A DNA stretch of 64,000 bases from Erythroxylum novogranatense (taxonomy: Eukaryota > Streptophyta > Magnoliopsida > Malpighiales > Erythroxylaceae): the NCBI GenBank assembly GCA_029891385.1, contig CM057233.1, forward strand, positions 14,965,663-15,029,662. The letters are read 5' to 3'. Shown here piece after piece: positions 44,273 through 56,300 of the stretch. Below the pieces are notes generated by a model. It was not told the origin of the DNA. It saw only the letters and a list, made by a program, of their open reading frames with translations, and did no database searches. Made by a program: the position numbers and the translations under genes. Numbering within the stretch: the first letter of the stretch is position 1; every line of letters begins with the position of its first letter.

Positions 44273-45504
44273 AGATTTCGTAAACCTGAGAACATCTCAT
44301 AATCATTTTCATTAAAACAAAAAGAAAAAAAAATTTACAGTTAAGTTGGCCAGATGGAACTAATTTCTCATATTGATCACTCATAATTAACCCCAAAAGA
44401 ACTTGCTGGAAAACTCGTTGCAGTTAGCACATTTGACCTTCGACACCACAGGTCACACTTTATAACAAAAAGCATCACAAAGCAACAGCAAAGATGTGAC
44501 TCACATTGAACTATTTACTTTCTTATTCTCCGTATGATTCATAATATACGAGCATAACAGCCAAAATACAAAATAAATTACAAGTTGTAGCAACAGAACA
44601 AGTTTTCTTTTAAGTGCACTAAAACAACTCTTACAATATAAAAAATTAAAGAAAACATGTAATACCAAAATATTAATAGCGTCATACCTTCCCTTGCAAA
44701 CAATGCATGACAAGTGCGGGATACACTTGGAAAATATCTTCAGGAAAGCACTGTAATTGTCCTTTGTTCCTGGAACAAATCATATAACCAAAAACCTTCA
44801 AGAAGTGGAAGTAAATCAAACGCTATATGCGCAAAAGTGAAATGAGAGAAAAATAAATAAATAAAAAAGTGTGATACCATGTAGAGTGAACTTCGTCCAA
44901 TTTCTCACCCCTCTCTGACACTTCTTTAACGTCTTTGGAACAAAACGAGAGACAATCCTCCAAAGAACCTCTGAAATTAAGAAGTTTAACAACAGATAAA
45001 TCGCGAAAATTTGTAGAGCGCTTATCCCCAAAAGAAAAGGGATGAAGTCTCTGACTATCTGAGATCAAATTTACATGGAAAAAGCAAAAGCTTCGTTAGA
45101 TAAAAACCATAACTTCGTAATAAATATTTGGACGATTGAAAGAAGATTTTAGAACTAAAAGATCTTGCAAGCACAAGGACTGTATGACATGCTTCTGAAC
45201 TCTGCATATTGGAAGAGCAACTAAAAGTGGTATGGTTCTCTACTGTTTTTAATAAAGAAAACGATATGAGCTAAAGGATCGAAGACCAGTCTATACAAGA
45301 AACAAAGTCATCTTGAATAAAAACATCTCTAGACTCACTTTGGAACAACAGTTGGAAGAATCTCCTAGGTGTAGAAGCTTTTGCCGAAGATGGCGTCACG
45401 CCCGGGAAGCTTAACCGAGGAGGTGATCTTTGTGAGGATATGGACTGGGCAAGGGCTTGGGGTAAGAAGAGTGATCGAGAGCTCTGTTTTCTTTGTAAAA
45501 ACAT
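44273..45504 (-). pseudogene. 5' end of an unidentified host gene, four exons, truncated by gypsy Gag
   Basis: Exon 1 (45504-45339) starts MFLQRKQSSRSLFLPQALAQ; it is rich in Ser, Arg and Leu and poor in acidic residues, like an organelle presequence, and ends at GTGAGT. Exon 2 (45058-44878) follows TTTGATCTCAG, with FGDKRSTNFRDLSVVKLLNF and KDVKEVSERGEKLDEVHST. Exon 3 (44769-44688) encodes NKGQLQCFPEDIFQVYPAL and VMHCLQGK. Exon 4 (from 44285) follows a TTCTCAG acceptor with VYEIFRPE. The phases 1, 2 and 0 agree at every junction, so this was a real spliced gene. I do not recognise the family. The gene is lost after exon 4 begins, where gypsy Gag sequence takes over. Expression is unknown. 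Confidence 0.7.
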
Positions 45505-45651
45505 ACCGTATATTCAGAGATAAATGAGGAAAGAAAAAAGAAATAGAAGCTCGGCTTGGCTTGGGTAAAAAGAGCTGAAAGTGGGAGTTGGTTATTGATA
45601 AAGGAAAACGTTGACGTTTTGGATGTGGCACGTAATAGGTACATAATTAAT

Positions 45652-46311
45652 GGCACAAAGGATCTGATGCCATATGAGTTTGATAAGTGGAGTGTCATTT
45701 CAATGCCATCCAAGTTTGAAAATATTTATTGATGATGAGGTTTGACTACGATAGATAGGAGATATTTAAGATTGGAGCACCTGTTCCATTTAGGCCTTCC
45801 AACTATTGAAATTTTGAAGATAAAAAGAAGATGAAAGAGATGGGATAAGAAAAATTTTAAACAATATGTAACACACCCACATTTTTATTATTAAATTTGG
45901 TTGCCTTATATAGGTAAAATACAAATAACTAAAATAAAATTTTCAGCCACCAAATCTAGTTTATAAGATAACTTTAAGGTAGTTTCCCTCATTATTATGT
46001 CTTATTTTGATGTAAGATGACTCTCCTTAGATAATTTTCAAATAGGTGTAGGTTATTTCTTAGTAAAATTTTCAAATTAATATTTATTTGTTAGTTATTT
46101 TATTTTATTAAAAATAATGTATTTTAAGTTTTATTTTATAATTTTAGCATAAATTTATAACTAGAAATTTTACATTCATCGACATTAAATATACTTTTTC
46201 AATACAAAATTTTTAGTCTTATAATTTAAAGTTCAAACACAAACTAGCTAATGTGTTTGTTTTCCACCAAAGTATATATATTGAAATTTTCTTTTGCTTT
46301 TTTAAATATTT
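45652..46311 (+). repeat. Dispersed repeat family, copy 4 (right side of the nest)
   Basis: Same orientation as 9441-10810, with matching ends: GGATCTGATGCCATATGA at the start and ACTAGCTAATGTGTTTGTTT near the end. The middle is different or deleted: about 45808-45955 has no match to copy 3, and the 10391-10620 segment is missing. Confidence 0.78.
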
Positions 46312-46500
46312 AAATCTGAAATTGAGGCTATTGTATCCTCGAGTTGGGAGCGTCATCTTCAAAAGTGAGCCACCCGCATAGCGATGCGTGGCAATAAAGA
46401 TTAGAATTCTAATCATTAAGGAGGCCCTCCTAACTTGGTCTTTTTCTTTGAAAAGAGCCATGCACGGAGTGATTGTCCACAAATCGTACTAAAATTCATT
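46312..46500. other. Short unassigned spacer
   Basis: An 87-codon minus-strand frame overlaps this segment but enters the repeat; no domain is recognised. GC content is higher than in the repeats. Confidence 0.4.
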
Positions 46501-46518
46501 AAGTATATATACTAAGAG

Positions 46519-46555
46519 CGAATGGGATGGACGACCATGCAATCCATCCCATTCG
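46519..46555. repeat. Hairpin at a putative Helitron terminus (copy 1)
   Basis: CGAATGGGATGGA (46519-46531) pairs perfectly with TCCATCCCATTCG (46543-46555) across an 11-nt loop. The same 40-bp block recurs at 48104-48143. Helitron ends commonly carry a short hairpin. The assignment is inferred from the shared block and the Helitron content downstream. Confidence 0.6.
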
Positions 46556-47395
46556 TTCATTTAATCTGACGGCCTATATTGATCAGATCCGTCATCCATT
46601 TAATCCAGCGATTTACATTTTCTGCTTTTCATGTAATCTGACGGCCTATATTCAGTCAGATCTCCTTCTTCGTCCATTTATTTAATCCAGACTGTTTATT
46701 GAATGTTGTTTCTTCGCGCGCGATATACACGCAATCTTCTGACACAATCTTCAATCTTCAGACGCAATCTTCTGTTGTAATATTTTGTGAGGCGACCGCG
46801 CAGACGACCGCCCAATGCGTGCCCTTGTCACTGCTTATATGTGTTCATATCTCTTCATTCATGTTGTGTCCTTTCTCTCTCTTTGTTTTTCCTCTACGCC
46901 CTTGCGTTCCTCTGCTTTCTCCAGCTGTTGTTGTCGAAAGAGTATCAGTGGTTTCCTCCGTTCGTGTTGTCGTAGCTGTTGTTGTCGAAAGAGTATCAGT
47001 GGTTTCCTCTGTTCTGTTGTCCTAGTTTGTTATTCTTTGTTGATTGGTGAACACCGATACTCTTTTCGCAGAACAATAAATTGCGATGACCACGACATTA
47101 TCACGAGATAAGAGAAGATGAGAAGCTGCGTAAAGAAGATTTACATGTTACGGTTCCAGTTGGTCTTAGGTTTCGCCGTGTTACTTGTAAATCTTCTTAA
47201 CGCTTTTCTTATCCTCTCTTATCTCTCGTGTCGCTATCGTGGTTGTCATAGCTGTTGTTTGATCGTTCTTGTGGATTTGTTGTTCTTTGTCGAAAGAGTT
47301 GCTTCATGTTGCTTTTGTCCTTTGTTACTTGTAAATCTTCTTTTAGAATTTTTTTGTTTGTCTGAGAGTTTCAGTATTTGACTATTGTTCTTTGT
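46556..47395. repeat. Non-coding segment with short direct and inverted repeats
   Basis: A 36-bp segment starting AGCTGTTGTTGTCGAAAG occurs at 46923-46958 and 46974-47009, 51 bp apart. At 47104-47151 and 47180-47228 two arms of about 48 nt are imperfect complements (GAAGATTTACA against TGTAAATCTTC), a stem of hairpin-RNA size with a 28-nt loop. AATCTGACGGCCTATATT also recurs (46563 and 46635). Open frames here show no domains. Confidence 0.65.
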
Positions 47396-48060
47396 AGTGC
47401 AGACTTGGATATGAGGATATTTATCAGATATTGTAGCTTCATAAATTGCAAAGCTGCTACTTCACCAGCAGAAGGCGTAGTGCAGAAGCATAAGGTTTTT
47501 TTTTTGTTTGTACAGTAGTTTCCGTATTTGGCTATTTTTTGCCGTAAAGTGAGACTTGGATATGAGGATATTTATCGATATTGTAGCTTCATAAATTGCA
47601 AAGCTGCTACTTCACCGTATAAGCGTAGTATAAGCATAAGGTTGTTTAAGGTTTTCACCAACCGCAAGTCGGAGGTTTTGGTGTGTATGAGATGTTTTCG
47701 AGGGCTACAAGACTTGGATATGAGGAGATTTTTCATGTTGCCATCGTAAGAATACGATGGCTCGAATAAAGAATCGTAGTCGAGACTTCTGAAAAAGAGT
47801 GCCCCCAAACGCAGAAGGCGTAGTCCAGACTTGGCTATGAGGAGATTTATCATAAATTGCAAAGCTGTTACTTCACCACCATCATCCTCTTTCCTTGTAC
47901 ATATATTTTCTCATGTCGAAACGAACTCCTCTGAAAGCGAAGTTTTACGATTATCACCAGAATCATCCGCTTTAATCCGAAAATGGATCGTTCAACAAAG
48001 AAGTCAGAGTGCGAGACTTGGATATGAAGCGATTCATCGTCGGTCTTTGTCCATATAACT
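47396..48060 (-). pseudogene. Antisense Helitron Rep fragments, repeated
   Basis: On the minus strand, words encoding SPHIQV recur with Asp-Gly-Asn or Asp-Asp before them: DDESLHIQVS near 48025-48045 and GNMKN followed in another frame by SPHIQV near 47700-47740. Closely related DNA lies at 47400-47430, 47550-47580 and 47827-47850. The plus-strand Rep gene at about 54266-54292 contains the same segment (KDDKSPHIQVSEYS). Two of these blocks (47400-47510 and 47548-47645) form a tandem duplication. These appear to be reversed pieces of a Helitron Rep gene. Confidence 0.55.
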
Positions 48061-48103
48061 ACTGAAGGCTGCAGCTTTGAAAAGTTTTATTACGATATAT
48101 ATT

Positions 48104-48143
48104 AAGAGCGAATGGGATGGACGAGCATGCAATCTATCCCATT
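48104..48143. repeat. Hairpin block at a putative Helitron terminus (copy 2)
   Basis: This repeats the 46514-46553 block with two mismatches. The stem is AATGGGATGGA with TCTATCCCATT (one G-T pair), preceded by ATATATTAAGAGCG. Confidence 0.6.
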
Positions 48144-48299
48144 AAGTTTTATGTCTTAGTTTGATTGTTGCAACTTTTCTCGCTTTATGTCTTACTTGAT
48201 GTGCTTTTCACTTTTCAATATCTCACTTTGATCGTTTCACTGTATCGTCTCGCTTCGAATTGGAGGTTATTTGCTTTGCTTTCCATAAATCGCTTTTCT

Positions 48300-49275
48300 C
48301 ACCTCTAATGAAGTGTAAAATATAAGGAGTTGAAAAAGTAGACGAAGTTTTAATATAGGAGTTGAAAAAGTAGACGAAGTTTAAAATATAACCGAGTTGA
48401 AAAAGTAGACGAAGTTAACAATCCAGACGGAGAATACAAAAGTGAGGCGTAAGACATAGAGATGATTTAAAAGCGACGATCGAAGAAAAAAGACGGCGAA
48501 AAAAGGTAAGAATCAAAAGGGCGGGGTTTTAACTTTTCAAGATCTTACTTTCATCGTTTCACTTCTATGGTCTCGCTTCTTAATTGAGAGGTGATTTGCT
48601 TCTTCTATCGTCGGCTTCTTAATTGGAGGTGATTTGCTTTGCTTTGCTTTCAATCGCTCGCTTTTCTCACCTCTAATGACGAAGAAGGAAAACGCGAAGT
48701 TAAAAATCGCTGCGATTGAAAAAGTTGGCGAAGTTCTAAATATAGGCGGACTTGAAAAAGTAGGCGAACTTAAAAATCGATGGACTTGAAAAAGTTGTGA
48801 AGTTAAAAATATAAAGGGGTTAAAAAGTATACCAAGTTAACAATACACGGAGAATACAAAAGTCGAGGCGAAGACATAAAAAGTATTTAAAAGCGGCATT
48901 TATCGTAACAATAACAGACCATAAGTTCAAAGCTTTGCAATTTATATTTTTCTCAAGATAATATCGATACACAAGTGAAAAATCTCATATAGAAAGTAAG
49001 TAACTAATTTTACCTTGTCCTCTGCAAGTACTTTAAAGACATGTTTTGGACCCCATAATCTACTACGTGTGTATTGGGATGGGAGTTGAGAAAGTAGACG
49101 AAGTTCAAAATCGATGGATTGAAAAAGTAGACGAAGTCTTAAATATAGACGGAGTTTAAAAAGTTGTGAAGTTTAAAATATAAACGGAGTTCAAAAAGTA
49201 GACGAAGTTAACAATACAGACGGAGTATATACAAAAGTGAGGCGAAGACATAAAGACAGAAAAAGCAGGACTGCG
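48300..49275. repeat. Three arrays of a 32-35 bp GTAGACGAAGTT unit
   Basis: Units of the form GAGTTGAAAAAGTAGACGAA followed by GTTTAAAATATA are tandemly repeated at 48327-48420, and more degenerately at 48710-48845 and 49083-49215. Each array is followed by the same tail, with GGAGAATACAAAAGTGAGGC-like sequence and GACATAAA. The whole array-plus-tail module is therefore triplicated over about 1 kb. Intervening DNA (48425-48700, 48900-49080) has no gene. Confidence 0.8.
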
Positions 49276-49427
49276 AACAAAAACAGACGATGTAATCTGT
49301 TTTCATTAACTCATGCATTTGTACATCTAGATATACAACTCTCATGAAGACTGAAAAATGAGATTCGGCCTCTAACTATGCCCAAAACACTTGACTAACG
49401 TCTCCACTTATACTGGACAGAAAATCA

Positions 49428-49790
49428 CCTGAAGGAAAATCAGCTGAAACGAAAATCAGCTGAAAGAAAATCAGCTGAAGCGAAAATCAGCTGAAAAAAA
49501 ATTCAGCTGAAGGAAAATCAGCTGAAACAAAAATCAGCTGAACCGAAAATCAGCTGAACCGAAAATCAGCTGAAACAAAAATCAGCTGAACCGAAAATCA
49601 GCTGAAACAAAAATCAGCTGAAGCGAAAACCAGCTGAAGCAAAAATCAGCTGAAGGAAAATCAGCTGAAACAAAAAACAGGTGAAGCGAAAATCAGCTGA
49701 AGCAAAAATCAGCTGAAGGAAAATCAGCTGAAGCGAAAACCAGCTGAAGCGAAAATCAGCTGAAATAAAAATCAAGCTGAAAGAAAACAG
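49428..49790. repeat. CAGCTGAA minisatellite, about 23 units of 15-16 bp
   Basis: The unit AAAATCAGCTGAAGCG varies mainly in the last four bases (AACG, AAGG, ACCG, AACA). Each unit holds the palindrome CAGCTG. The minus-strand open frame across it encodes only repeated Leu-Ile-Phe-Ala-Ser peptides and is not a gene. Confidence 0.93.
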
Positions 49791-50400
49791 TCCGTGCATA
49801 GATCAGTGTTTTCAGGATAACTTGAGCTATAGAGCTCCAAATGACCCGATTCTTGAAGCATTGGATTCCTAACATATTTCTTTATCTTCTAAACCTCTCA
49901 AGTCATCCACTCCACTCTCAACATGCTATAATCTCACTTAAACTTACATCATCCATCTACCCACATGAATTCCAAAATAATGCTAACTTAACTTACTTAA
50001 TCAATCTAATCATGCTTAATTTTTAAAAAAATATTTTGGGCCGACACTTTTCTTGAATTCTTTATTCTTTTCGTCTTCTTTATTTCAGACGTCAACGCAT
50101 GGCTGAACATATCGTCTTTTATGTCTAAATTTCTCGAGACAATGCTACTACGGATGGGTGGACAAACAGTTGAACACAAGGTTATAAATAAGAGTCAAGT
50201 CAACATATTATTTATGCTTTCGCATTCTCCGTCTTTTTTGTTCGTTTGTTTTCATTCAAATCATATATGTCAAGTCGCTTTTTACTTAACATGCGATTCA
50301 ATAGGTTCCGCTCTGCATAGATTTTTTCTCTCGCGTAGATTGAGTTTTCAATTAATAGGTACAATCTTCTAGCCGCTTATAATAATGTCAAACATCGCCA
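49791..50400. other. AT-rich spacer without a gene
   Basis: No supported ORF; the short plus-strand frames at 49841 and 50121 lack recognisable features. Confidence 0.5.
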
Positions 50401-52640
50401 ATAGCGTGTTGCGAGTAAACCGAACACGATTCACGTTTCAATTCATACGTGATAAGACTTCTCGACACCGTCATATTGATTTATTTGTGGCAAGGAAATA
50501 CAACCGTAACCCCAAAATGTATGAATGACTCTCGTAGGCTGTTTTTCTTCTATGCAATAATCTTCTAACCGGTATGATAATGTCGATTCTCGCCAAATAC
50601 CAATAACGTATTCCACAAGTATGCAAAATGAGGATTGAAAGAGAAGAGGACCGAACACGATTGACGTTTCAATTCATAGGTGATAGATTTCTTACCGCTA
50701 CTTGACGATGGTTTACCTTCTACAATTATTTTATGTTTTTCGCAAGAGGAAGGCGACGAGCAGATTGCTTAATTGTTGACACAACAGTTTGACATCTGTA
50801 TTTCTTCTATACAATAATCTTCTAAGCGGTATGATAATGTCAATTCCCGCCAAATACCAATCACGTATTCGAGTAAGCAAAATCGGAATTGCAAAGAGAA
50901 GAGGACCATAACAGAGATTGACGATTCAATTCATAGGTGAAAGATTTCTTACCGCTACTCCCGATGAGTTGACCTTCTACAATTATTTTACATTTTTCGC
51001 AAGAGGAAGACGACCATAACAGAGATTGCTTGATTCTTGACAGAACATGTTATTCAATTGAGTTATGTAACTAACTCAAACTGATTAAGTAATTCACACG
51101 TGCTTTGGTTTAAATACATTTTGCATAAATGCTTTTTACCGCCGTCTACTTTTGCACAACTTTAAATGCCTTTTGCTTCCATCCTTTTGAACTTGTGTTT
51201 GCTTTTCAACTTCCGTCTTGTTTTCATCGTCTCCTTTTCATAATTATTTGTACTTCATCGAAATCATTTATGTTAAGTCGTTTTGAGTTAACAATCTCCT
51301 CCTTTTTAGCTCGCAGAGATTTCTTCATCGGGTAGATTGACGTTGAATTAATAGGTAATGTCAAACACTTCCAATAGCGTATTGTAAGTAAACACCAGGG
51401 CAGAGATTAAGAAGACCTGCTTTTCTTGTATGGAATAATGTTCTAACTGGTATAATAATGTCGATTCACGCTAAAACGTATTGAAGAAGTAAGCAAACAT
51501 GAACAGAATTAGAGAAGAAGAGCACCAGAGTAGAGATCGACGTTTCAATTCATAGCTGATAAAATTATTATACACGTCCTACTCGGGACAGGTTGACCTT
51601 CTACAATTATTTTCTCTTCTTCCAAATTACTATCATTGTTTTCTTTACTTTTCTTCGTGTAAGGAGTTCACCTTCTCGATCATTTGCTCTTCTTCAAGCT
51701 CGGCTTTTGCATCCCTTTATCAATCAATCATTCAAGGCCATTTCTTTGGCATCAAAATAACTTAGAACGAAATTTTATCATGTCATGCATTTGCGGTTAC
51801 TCCCAAAATGTATGAATCATTTTCACATCTCTTTGTCTTGTATCCAATAATCTTGTAAGCGCTATGATAATCTCGATTCCACCAAATGCCAATAACCTAT
51901 TCCGAAATAAGCAAAATGAGGACTACAAAGACAAGAAGAGGACCATATAGATTGACGTTTCAATTCATAGGTCATAAACCGATTAAGTAATTCACACGTG
52001 GTTTGCTTTAAATACGCTTTTGACCGATATCGCTTTTACTCGGTCTACTTTTGCACAACTTTAAATCGCTTTTGCTTCCGTCCGGTTTTGCTTCCATCCG
52101 CTTTTCAACTTGTGTTTGCTTTTGAACTTCCGTCTTGTTTTCATCGTCTCCTTTTCATCATTATTTGTACTTCATCGAAATCATTGATGTCAAGTTGTTT
52201 TGACTTAACAATCTCTTCCTTTAAACCGCAGAAGTTTCTTGTGTCATTTGGATTGACGTTTCAATTAAAACGATAATGTCAAACACCTTGCCAGCAATAT
52301 GTAAGTAAACGCCGTAACGTAGATTAACGTTTTAATTCATAGGTCGACCGTCATAATTTTTACTTGTGGCAAGGAAAGACACGAACGCTTGAAAATGTTT
52401 GAACCGTAAGACGTGCTTTTCTTGTATGGAATAATCTTCTAACTAGTATAATAATGTCGATTCACGCTAAAAACATATTGTAGAAGTAAGCAAACATGAG
52501 CGAAATTAGAAGAAGAGCACCACAGAGAGATCGACATTTCAATTCATAGGTGATAAAATTATTATACACGTGCTACTTGACGAGTTGACCTTCTACAATT
52601 ATTTTCTTCTTCGAAATTACTATCGTTGTTTGCCTTCGTT
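50401..52640 (+). repeat. Tandem-like field of a complex 230-600 bp repeat unit
   Basis: The landmark TTGACGTTTCAATTCATAGG recurs, with variation, near 50432, 50660, 50918, 51537, 51954, 52253, 52323 and 52530. It is followed by TTGACCTTCTACAATTATTT in many units. In some units a second half containing TCTACTTTTGCACAACTTTA follows (51140-51180, 52040-52080). No protein is encoded consistently. A further unit lies at 63650-64000, downstream of the Helitron genes, so the repeats flank them. Confidence 0.8.
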
Positions 52641-53305
52641 TCTTCTGATGTGTCTTCTACAATCATTTCCTTTTCTTCGAAACTTGCCTTTTGCATCCCT
52701 TGTCAATCAATCATTCAAGAGCAATTTCTTTGGCATCAAAATAACTTAGAACGATATTTGATCTGTCGTCCAGACTCACCGACACCTTTATATTCTAACT
52801 TCTTACCGTTCTCCTCTCTTAATCCTTAAACCAAATCTATCCCAACCAATGAAACATTTTCTCCACCCAAACTTTACTTCTCTCAACTACCCTCTTCTTT
52901 AGTTATCAAATTCACCGTTCTAGATTCTAAGCTGCATTTATACTCCATTTTTTCGGGTTCCGTGCTTATTCTCTCACTGCATTCTTGGAGTACTAAGGTA
53001 TATATGTTTAGGTAAAATAAATTTTGAGTCAAAATTCTCTGTTGTTATTTATTAACCTGAATAGAGCATATTCTCCTTTCTACGTTGTGGCTGCATGTAT
53101 ACTCTATTTTTGTAGTTAAATTAAATAATTTTTTATATAAATTTCGCTTTAGTTGTTTAAATGGTTTGTATTCATGTTTGCTCGACATATTGTTTATTAG
53201 GTCATAAACATAATGTTTATTTATTAATGTTCTTTGTGATACATCAAGATCATGAATGGATAGATCAAGGACGTTTATATTATATCGATTCCTCGGTATT
53301 TACAT
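52641..53305 (+). other. Non-coding segment before the Helitron Rep gene
   Basis: Pyrimidine-rich sequence with TTTCTCCACCC-like words (52780-52990) followed by AT-rich sequence; it could hold the promoter, leader and an intron of the Rep gene. No motif fixes a start site. Confidence 0.4.
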
Positions 53306-56300
53306 ATGGATAGAAATGCTAAAAGGCGTCAAAATTATGCTCAAATGCCAAATGAAAAAAACAAGAATTGTTGTGACGAGAGAAAATCGAGCTGCCTAAA
53401 ACACATCTTCCACTTCATCTACACTTCAAGAAAGAATTACTCCTCAATGAAGGAATCTTTCATTAATATCGAACCTTCCACCATCAACTTCCAAGTTATG
53501 AACCCTCTTACATAAATGAAGGTAGCTGCTTTTACAATATATCAAACTATTTCCAACCTAATTACTCCACATCATTATAATGTCCTTTTATACGCTTCAA
53601 GGATAAATCATCGCACATCTCCTACAACATTAACATTGTTACAGAATTTACGGTTGAAGTGAACGGCTCCCTTTTATTGAAGATTGTCAATATTGTAGCG
53701 CAAAACGATTTTACCTTGAACCTCCATCGTTTTGTTGTTCGTCAGACAAATTTCTATTGTTGCTCCTCGATGCCTTATGCTTTAAAGTCTTTGTTTCTAA
53801 ATAGCGACGAAGAATCCGAACATTTCGTAAAGAATGTTCGTACATATAATAACAATGTAGCTTTCACTTCCTATGGAGCCGATATGATCGTGAGTGACAA
53901 AAACACAATGGGAGTTTATACATTCCGTGTTCAAGGACAAGTTTACCATTTCCTCGACAGTTTAGTGTCGACAAGCAATAAAGTATCCGAATCCAACTTT
54001 ATTTCTTTGATACCGATGAAGAACTACAACAAAGGCTCGGCGGTTGTGATAAACTTCGTGAAAGTACCTTGAAGTCGATTATGACAATTCTTCAAGATAA
54101 CCCTTATGCTAGGTTCTTTCGCCGTCTTAAAGATATTCCTTCCTTGAAAATCACCAGATTGTTACGAGATGTTATCCGGTCTTGATCGTAGCGTTTACAA
54201 TCTTCCAACCGCATCCCAAGTAGGCTCTTATATGGATTTGGCGATGATGAACAAAGATGATAAATCTCCTCATATCCAAGTCTCTGAATACTCAGTTGAG
54301 CTATAGAATTCAATCTTATTATGCATGCTACGACCGCTTCAATACCCTTGCTTCCACGGGGTGAATCGGGATGGCATCCTCGCATTAAGCGGTTAAATTC
54401 TCAAACAAACAGCACCAATGGTTCTGATCAAACAAGCGGTGCTCCTTTAAACACTTTTACTCAAGCAGCTGAATTATTTGCTCTCGAAAACATAGGTTAG
54501 TTGTCTGCTTATTACCTTGGTTCCGACATATTGTCTAATTGGGCAAAACTAATTTATCATTTTTTTCTTACTATTACTAATTACTCAAGGACCGGATGCC
54601 AAACATGGCGTAGTATCTCATGAGAGAGTATTATCGCCATCGACTTCAAATGAGAAGTTATGATGAATCCATACTTATCCATAGCTTAAGACTACTACAA
54701 CAATTCGTTGTTGGTTCTTATATAAAGATTGAAACATCACGGCTTGAATTCCATAGGAAAAAACAGAACGAAATACGATCAGAAATTTTGCAGGGTGTTT
54801 TAGATAGCGTTAATATTGGTCAAACTGAAGCTTCTACAATTGGCATGAAGTTGTCCTCCCACTTCATTTATCGGCCCAAGGGACATGAAACGGCGCTATC
54901 TAGATGCAATGGCTCGTGCAAAATATGGCAAACCAGATTTTTTCTCACTATGACTTGCAACCCTATGTGGAAGGAAATACAAGAGAATCTTAAATTCCAT
55001 GAAAAGCACAAGAGAGACCAGATTATTGTGCAGAGTGTTGGCGAAATTTGAAATTCGAAAATCAACGATCAAAAAGGAATATTTGGAGATGTTGCCGCAT
55101 TTGTTTACGTAATTGAATTTCAAAAGCGTGGATTCCTCATGCTCACTTGCTTCTAATACTTCAACCACAATTTAAGTCGTTGAATCCAGATTCCTATGAT
55201 CAAATCATATCACTGAAATACCTAATCGATGATAATTCCAGATTATATTCTCTTGTCATTAAGCACATGATCCACGGTCCTTGTGGTTTTATGAACAAGC
55301 GGTGCCTTGCATGAGAAATGGTGTATGCAAAGTCATTACCCCAAGGATTTTACTCCTTTCACCGTCCATGGCGAAGGCAGTTATCCGTGCTATAGGCGTA
55401 GAGATAATGGAAGAAAAGTTAAAATATCCGACATGAGGTTGATAATAGATGGGTGGTTCCTCATAACTGCACCTTCCGATGTTGCTTGACCGCCACATTA
55501 ATGTTGAAATATGTTCCATCGTGAAGCTTGTTAAATATTTATACAAATATGTATTTAAGGGCCACGACCTTGTCAACTTTAGCGCTAACGACCAAGAAAC
55601 CTGTGTCGATATTGATTTAAATCACAAATTTCCAAGAAGGCGTTGATTTCACCTTCAAGCTTTATGGCGATATATGAATTCCGCCAGAGATTAATCCATC
55701 CATCTATATACTCAAGTTCACCTTCCGGATCAACAATCTGTTTCCTTCGCTTAAAGATGCTAATTTGTCTTATTTATCGAGGAATATTGACTTCTCCAAA
55801 ACAATGCCGACGGAATTTTTAGACCAATTCAACAAATCAAAAGGCTGCAGAAATTAAATGTCTCAGATATGGATTTCCCTCAACATTTTGTTTGGAATCA
55901 AAAACAAGGACGTGGTCGGAAAGAAAGCGGAGAAAAGTGATAGGACGATTAGTCACCGTTGACCCTCGAGAAGGAGAAAGGTATTACTTGAGATTATTGC
56001 TCTTAAATGTTAGAGGACCAACGTCGTTTGACAACTTGTTAACTATTGATGGTGAAAAGGTGAACTGTTTGTGGATCTTTGACTGCAATTAGGATTGCTA
56101 GCATCGACTCTTACATACAACAAACACTTGACGGTTGTCATATTTCAAATGCCAACATCCCTCGATTGTTATTTGCTACACTCTTGTTCTATTGTTCACC
56201 GCAAACCTAGGGAACTCGGGAAACTTTCAGAGACCACCTCGCTTCTCGACTACCTATATGCTTATTCATCCTCTAATACGATACATATGATGATATTACA

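Noticed and set aside
49428..49790. CRISPR-like periodicity
   Set aside because: The 15-16 bp units are contiguous with no spacers; it is a minisatellite.
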